DNA of 64,000 nt from Chloranthus sessilifolius (lineage: Eukaryota > Streptophyta > Magnoliopsida > Chloranthales > Chloranthaceae), in the NCBI GenBank assembly GCA_021018995.1, contig CM037591.1:70025901-70089900 (forward strand). Reading direction: 5' to 3'. Positions 58,681 to 64,000 of this stretch are shown here, one piece after another. Made by a program: the position numbers and the translations under genes. The notes under the pieces are model-generated. The model saw only the letters and a list, made by a program, of their open reading frames with translations. It was not told where the DNA came from and searched no databases. Each line of letters opens with the position of its first letter. The first letter of the stretch is position 1.

Positions 58681-58864
58681 AAATTAAAGCAATTAGAGTA
58701 GTGGCAACATGTTTAGAATAGCAACCAGTGAGGTAGAGAGAGAAAAAGAAAAATGGAAAAATCGCCAAAGAAACCTTAAAACTCAGAGAGAAGATGTCGA
58801 ATGGCAAACGTGGAGGTGTCGCTAGGTTAAAAAAAAGGGGAACAAGATTCAACAGGATTGGGGC

Positions 58865-59295
58865 AAGTCATCGACAGGTTGATGCATCCTGTCAAAAAGT
58901 GTAAAGTGACAGCTCCTCGCGACAGGTCCACACAATCCTGTCAACGAGTTCAAGACGACAGATGCCAGTCTTTTCGAGAGGTTCCTTCCATCCTGTCGAC
59001 AGGTTCAAGGTTACAAAGAGGATCATTTCGAGAGGTTCACAGAACCTTCGATAGGTGCTTTAAATCAAACACATGAACCTCTCAATAGGTATTTTGAACC
59101 TGTCGAGAAGTCAATTAAAACTATCAGAACCTGTCGAAACCTTCACAGATCCTCTCGACAATCAACTTTACAACTTTTGAACCTATCGAAAATTAATTCG
59201 CACCTCTCGACAGGTGCTAGATCTTGTGGAAATGTAAATTGGGAACTCTCAGAACCTGTCGACATGTTCGTAGAACCTACTGACAGGTTATATTT
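58865..59295. promoter_or_regulatory. Internal B-family motif cluster upstream of ORFx
   Basis: About 16 copies of the same motif as in the B LTR (for example CCTGTCGACAGG, TTTCGAGAGG, CCTCTCGACAGG, CCTGTCGAAACC) in 430 bp, between the end of the gag-protease frame and ORFx. Some copies show the TG or CA changes expected of CG decay. Confidence 0.68.
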
Positions 59296-59696
59296 TAGTT
59301 CAAATAGGCCTGTAATCAGTTCCCAGTTTACTCCCCAACAAATTTGACACTCCAACTCTGTTCACTTCACAACTTTGACTCATTTTCCTACCTGAGGTAT
59401 TCACACACATGGAAAATTTATATACAATGCCACACAGAACTGAAACAAAAACATAAAAAATCAATACAAATAAATAACCAAAGACAAAGTTACTATACAT
59501 AATATACATTTGTTGAAACTCAGCCATGTCATGGAGGTTCATGATAACGGACGGTCAGTACAGGCTCCACCACATTTTCGAAAACATTCCCAACATCATC
59601 ACAAAGAATATTATAGTGCAGTAGCTTGGGCAAAGCCTCTTTCACCGGCTCATCAAAAACATCAATGAAAAAGCAATCTTTATTATCCACGTGAGA

Positions 59697-60365
59697 CTAA
59701 TTGGCTATATTGTACACATTCAATTTAACCTTTATATTGTCAAAAGACACCTCCATTTCCCCTAATCTACACTGAATACAAGCATTAGCAGTGGCCAAGA
59801 AATGCCTGCCAAAAATTACAGGAATTGAGGTGGTGCACTTGCCTGGATCCATGTCAAACACCAAAAAATCTGCTAGATAGAAAAATTGATCAACTCCAAC
59901 TAAAGCATCCTCTATCATTCCCACAGTGTTTCTTTGAGAACTATTTGCTACTTGTAGCACCACATGTGTGGGCTTCAATTCTCCTAGGCCCAGCTTCTCA
60001 TAAACTGAGTATGGAAGCAAATTCACACTAGCTCCCAAATCTAATAAAGATTTTTCAATGGTGTGATCCCCAATGATGCAGGGGATTGTGGGAACTCCAG
60101 GGCCTTGAAGCTTGGTTGAAATTGCAATAAATAGCACTTGGTTCACTTTCTCAGCACAAAATACCTTCTTAGATAAGTGTATCCTAGACTGTCTTTTGTG
60201 GGTACACAATTCTTTCAAAAATTTTGCATAGGCTGGAACTTGCTTGATGGCATTAAGTAGAGGCAAGTTGATCTTTACTTGTTTGAAAGTTTCCATCATT
60301 TCCTCAACCTTAGCATTCCTCTTGTCAAAAGGAGAAGCTGTTTTTAATGCATTAGGAAATGACAA
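59697..60365 (-). CDS. Aspartic protease region of element B
   Basis: A clean 222-codon frame ending TAG-side at 59697. It carries the connecting region (KRNAKVEEMMETFKQVKINL) and the retroviral-type aspartic protease with active site LLDLGASVNLLPYS at about 60060-60020, then IPVIFGRHFLATANA. Clearly homologous to element C at 50664-51300. The frame continues, after its stop, for about 50 codons with weak similarity and then ends: no reverse transcriptase follows. It probably belongs to one gag-protease polyprotein with the segment upstream, which it overlaps in a different frame (60344-60685), so a frameshift is likely. Confidence 0.75.
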   Translation of the reverse strand: MSFPNALKTASPFDKRNAKVEEMMETFKQVKINLPLLNAIKQVPAYAKFLKELCTHKRQSRIHLSKKVFCAEKVNQVLFIAISTKLQGPGVPTIPCIIGDHTIEKSLLDLGASVNLLPYSVYEKLGLGELKPTHVVLQVANSSQRNTVGMIEDALVGVDQFFYLADFLVFDMDPGKCTTSIPVIFGRHFLATANACIQCRLGEMEVSFDNIKVKLNVYNIAN

Positions 60366-62060
60366 ATGGGGACTTCCCTCCCATTTGCTGCCTTATCAAG
60401 TTTATTAGAATTATCTTTATTTTTATTTTTAATTTTTTGTTGGGGCACATCACCCCTCTTATTTTTTATATGTTGCTCCTGCTGCATATTTTCATGGGTC
60501 GTTTCTTCATTTTCTGCACTTTTCTCATCAGGCTCATTACCAACTTGGTTATCCACCAGCTTCCTACTCCTCAAGGTGGTGACAAATTTTACTTTCTCAT
60601 GAGAAGAAGTCTCACCAACCATGTACTGCCCCTTTGAATTATTCATGGGCTGACTGGGTAATCTCCCCACTTCTCTCCTAGCCAAAGAATTAGATAGCTG
60701 ACCAAGGTGGTCCTCTATCTTCTTGATGCTTTGACTGTGGGAGTTAATAGTTTGAGATAACGGGCCTAAATTCTGCAGTGAATCTATAACTTACTTTTCA
60801 AATGTGAGGGACATACAGGGTGCTGGGGCTGGTGCACTTTGAAGTACAGGCTGCACTATTGGCTGAGCCATAGGTTATTGGTATTGGGGCCTTCGTAAGT
60901 AATTCTTCTTGTATGGTTGGGCATTCCTATAGGGCATGGATTGTAGTGACTGCTGCTGGTTTTGAAAATTGTCTTGTCTCCACCTCAAGTTGGGGTGGTT
61001 TCTCTATTGATAGCCAGCAGTAGGCTTTTGTCCATAGGGCTGAGCGACATTCACATGTTTCATCACAAAATTTGGGAATTGAGCAGCTGAGGGACATTCC
61101 TCAAGGGAGTGAGTGGGGGACTGGCATATGATATATGCCTCCTCCACTTTGGCCTTCATTGGAGACTGCATTGCTCCCATGAGCTTATCAAATTTTTGGG
61201 TCAAGCTGTCCACTTTCCTCTCTAACTCATTATGTTCACTCACTTCATACATTTTCCCTCTGGTAGTATTTTCTTTCACCAATCTAGGGGTCTCAACATC
61301 TCTAGCCTAGGTCTCCCTTTGCATGGAGTTTTCACTGATAATATCAAATAACTCCCAAACCTCATCTACAGTCTTGTGGAGGTATGTACCACTACAAGAA
61401 GCATCAACCATATCCCTGCCTTTAGGATCAATTCCTTGATAGAAACTTTGGATAAGTTGTCATTCAGGAATCTGATGATGGGGACATTGCTTCAAGAGTT
61501 CTTTAAATCTCTCCAGGCTTGGTGAAAATCTTCAGTTGGGGCTTGAGCAAATGAGATAATGCTCTTCCTCAACTGACTTATTTTGGACATGGGAAAAACA
61601 TGGCCAAAAACTGACATTAACGGTCATTACAGGACTTAATACTGTTGAATGGGAGTATTGACAACGAAGTTCTGGCTCTATCCTTTAGTGAAAAAGGAAA
61701 TAGTCTCAACTTGGTTGCTTCCTCCCCCAAACCTATAATATTGAAGGTAGTACACAGTCCTAAAAATTCATCAATATGATTATATGGGTCTTCTTTGCTC
61801 AGGCCATGGTATGAGGGTAACATCTGTATGATAGAAGACTTGATCTCATAGTTCCCTTGGACAGCAGGGAATTGAATGCAGAAAGGAGAATTGTAAACCC
61901 CTGGTGCATTAAATTCCTTTAAAGTCCTAGGTTGCTCACCCATTAAAGTAATTTCAGAATCAACTAAAGGTGTGTGTATAAGATTCTTAGGTCTGAGAAG
62001 TCTTTTGACTTTAAGATTCGCAAGAGCAATCTCAGGATTTAAAGATCTCCTCCCAAGCAT
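60344..62060 (-). pseudogene. gag: Gag polyprotein of element B
   Basis: Starts at the Met of MLGRRSLNP (62060), chosen because C and D share it. The gag domain (about 62000-61480) has FNAPGVYNSPFCIQFPAVQG and LGEEATKLRLFPFSLKDRA, and the FHQAW helix near 61520 that D lacks. Frame breaks at about 61480-61620. The zinc knuckle (about 61170-61130) reads YIICQSPTHSLEEC, with Tyr for the first Cys. The C-terminal part (60685-60344) has a coiled-coil and KGQYMVGETSS, also present at the end of D gag. Confidence 0.72.
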
Positions 62061-62376
62061 ACACACAGCATAAACTAAATTCAAAACAGAAAATCACAAC
62101 ACAAAATTCAATCAAAACAATCACAAAGTACACAACTAATGCTACAGATCTCCTCAACTACAGATCTAGGAATGTAAACAGAGTTAAGAAATGCAAACTT
62201 AAGCAATGCCTGTTCTTCCAAGTGATACAAAGCTCCTCTTAGCTCCACATATCTAGATCTGAAATAGAGTGAAACTACAAAAACTAAAGCAGCAATTAAT
62301 CTAACACTTAACAGTCAATGAAAAATCTAAATCTAACAATGAGAAAACTTAGATCTACCACTTTTAAAAATACAGA

Positions 62377-62394
62377 TCCCCGGCAGCGGTGCCA
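62377..62394 (-). other. tRNA-Asp primer binding site, element B
   Basis: Minus strand TGGCACCGCTGCCGGGGA, 16 of 18 matching the tRNA-Asp site, nine bases from the 5' LTR end at 62404. Confidence 0.85.
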
Positions 62395-62403
62395 AAAACT
62401 TAT

Positions 62404-64000
62404 TGCACTGCCACCTTAGCAATTATTATATGATTAAAATAGCAGATTAACTGCACAAATTACAATAATGTTGAATCAAGGCAAGCAGCCAGTCCTACAA
62501 GAATCAAGGTTGTTGCAGCAAGTTTTGATAGGTAAGTAAGGGTATGTCCATATGAAAATGTATTCTAAAGGATGGTAAATCTTTAGATCTAGAGTAGATC
62601 TGGCACTCTATCCTAATTTAAACTAAACTAAAGCAGGAAAGAGGAGAGGTTTTGGGTTTTTGTCATGTTTACTACAAACTACAAAAGTTAAATGCAAGTG
62701 ATCCAGATCTAATCAAACACAGAGATAAGGGGAGATATAGAAGAGATGAAAATTCAAAAGGGTGAGAACAGCAGCTAGGGATATTGGTCTCTCACTGAAA
62801 ACCAAAGGAATCAAAAGCCTTGCAGAGATCTAATTTGCTACAATCCTCTTTTCTGGCTCGAAGCTTCCCAGGTTCCCCCGAATCGACCAATGGGTCAAAG
62901 AAACCCTGAGGTTAGGATCTACCATTCTACTAGATATAGTCCTAAGTTTATGATCTGCCATTCTACTAGATACAGTTCATCCCTGAGATTATTCCAACCT
63001 ATTGATCTACCCAGGTTCTCCCGACAGAGGTGAGGTATAAGAATCCAATCTCCACAAATGGATTCAAAGCAATCTTGAGGTTAGGATTTGCCCTTCTACT
63101 GAATACAATTCTAAGTTTATGATCTGCCCTTCTACTGGATACAGTTCATCCCCGAGATTACTCCAACCTATTGCTCTACCCAAGTTCTCCCGATAGAGGT
63201 GAGGTATAAGAATCCAATCTCCACTAATGGATTCAAAGCAATCCTGAGGTTAGGATCTGCCTTTCTACTAGATACAGCCCTATGTTTATGATCTACCCTT
63301 CTACTAGATACAGTTCATCCCCGAGATTACCCCAATCCATTGATTTCAATTGGAACAAGAAAATCATTACAGATGTTGCAGATGTCAGGCTATCAGCTCC
63401 CCATTTCTGGCTGGCATTCGTAGGAGTATCCAATCGAAGGAAATCAAATATGAAAAATGGAAATATAGATTAGAATCACCTTTAAAACCCATAATTATAT
63501 TACAAACTTATAATACTATTATGCCTAGATTTGTAATCTGTGCAATATACATTCTCTTATAAACCTTTGAATCTTTCAATTTATAGCTCAAGACCTCACC
63601 CTAACTATTGAAAAGAGCTTAGCCACTCATGATTAGCTAAAGAGAGAATAGGAGAAAGAGGAAGAATGAGGGAGAATTTGGAGGGAAAAATGGATCTCGC
63701 ACTAGGCTCTAGTTCTCTCAATTTATGGATGGTTGTTCTATATTTTCTTCAACCTTTTATACTCTCCTCCTCTATCCTCAGATCTATTTCAGCCAATCAG
63801 AGCGCAAGGGAATAATTCTATTATGTTGGGCTGCTGATGTGGCCGATTTCTCTTCTAGAAGCTCTTCTCTCATTGGTCCTCAACTGGTGAGAATATATGA
63901 TACAGTTAGGGTTTCCAATCATGTGTAGTTGAGTACCAAAAATAGCCTAAGACTTGCTGACGTGCTTTGGAATTCATGCATAAAACTCTGGCATTGGCGG
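62404..64000 (-). repeat. 5' LTR of element B, partial
   Basis: Homologous to 53009-54400. In minus sense its 3' end TGCA lies at 62404. Three tandem units of about 170 bp at 62890-63345, TATA box 63754-63761. The window ends in U3 before the motif cluster, so the element's outer end and target duplicate are not visible. Confidence 0.82.
62890..63345. repeat. Tandem repeat in 5' LTR of B, three units
   Basis: Units start at about 62897, 63062 and 63233, each with GAGGTTAGGAT, TTCTACT, CATCCCCGAGATTA and, in the first two, GAGGTATAAGAATCCAATCT. One more unit than in the 3' LTR of the same element. Confidence 0.65.

Larger units (their letters stand above)
53009..64000 (-). mobile_element. Element B: Athila-like, gag-protease plus ORFx, pol deleted
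   Basis: Minus-strand element inserted in the RNase H of element C. 3' LTR 53009-55326, polypurine tract, 3' untranslated region, ORFx 57317-58460, motif cluster 58865-59295, protease 59697-60150, gag to 62060, primer site 62377-62394, 5' LTR from 62404 past the window end. Reverse transcriptase, RNase H and integrase are missing: only about 1.2 kb separates protease from ORFx. The order matches element D. Confidence 0.8.

Noticed and set aside
4392-62394. tRNA-Asp-like sequences at five sites
   Set aside because: Only the 18-nt primer complement is present next to LTR ends; there is no cloverleaf, so they are not tRNA genes.

Overview
The window looks like heterochromatic, retrotransposon-packed nuclear DNA of a flowering plant. 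I base this on Ty3/gypsy elements of the plant Athila, Tat and Tekay types, tRNA-Asp primer sites, plant-style short introns, a plant mobile domain (PMD) gene, and stop codons that look like decay of methylated CAG and CGA sites. I see no ordinary cellular gene I can name, no tRNA or rRNA gene and no CRISPR array. Nearly every 1 kb belongs to a transposable element. The species cannot be told from the sequence.

Layout. 1-3907: right part of a plus-strand non-coding element (A0) with its LTR, then the tail of a related element, ending at an inverted junction. 3908-16191: a minus-strand tandem of the same non-coding family, LTR-internal-LTR-internal-LTR, inserted into an LTR whose remainder lies at 16192-16548. 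16549-20321: a multi-exon PMD pseudogene on the minus strand with its own TATA box. 20322-32971: element D (minus), an Athila-like element with gag and an accessory ORF (here ORFx) but no pol. 32972-33772: an exon-like fragment and AT-rich DNA. 33773-43523: a decayed Tat-like region with two about 2.2-2.6 kb direct repeats that carry a copy of the PMD gene's promoter. 43524-45227: a Tat-type LTR. 45336-46446: a Tekay pol fragment. 46447-53008: Athila element C, inserted in the Tekay reverse transcriptase. 53009 to the end: element B (gag, protease, ORFx, no reverse transcriptase or integrase), inserted in the RNase H region of C.

How the parts fit. The A, B/C and D families share a set of conserved parts: a hairpin at the LTR start, a second hairpin in the transcribed LTR, a tRNA-Asp primer site, a 48-nt self-complementary block near the polypurine tract, and an extra polypurine-like tract about 1.5 kb further upstream. 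Their U3 regions do not match. Each family instead carries its own dense cluster of a CG-centred, near-palindromic motif of about 10-12 bp. In D and B the same family-specific motif is clustered a second time inside the element, just upstream of a TATA-like box and ORFx. The PMD gene shows a similar plan: a TATA box beneath a cluster of CG-containing motifs.

The most interesting hypothesis is that these elements carry accessory genes with their own promoters, whose products act on family-specific motif clusters, for example to oppose silencing. What is seen is the shared motif at the two places in each element. The function is inference.
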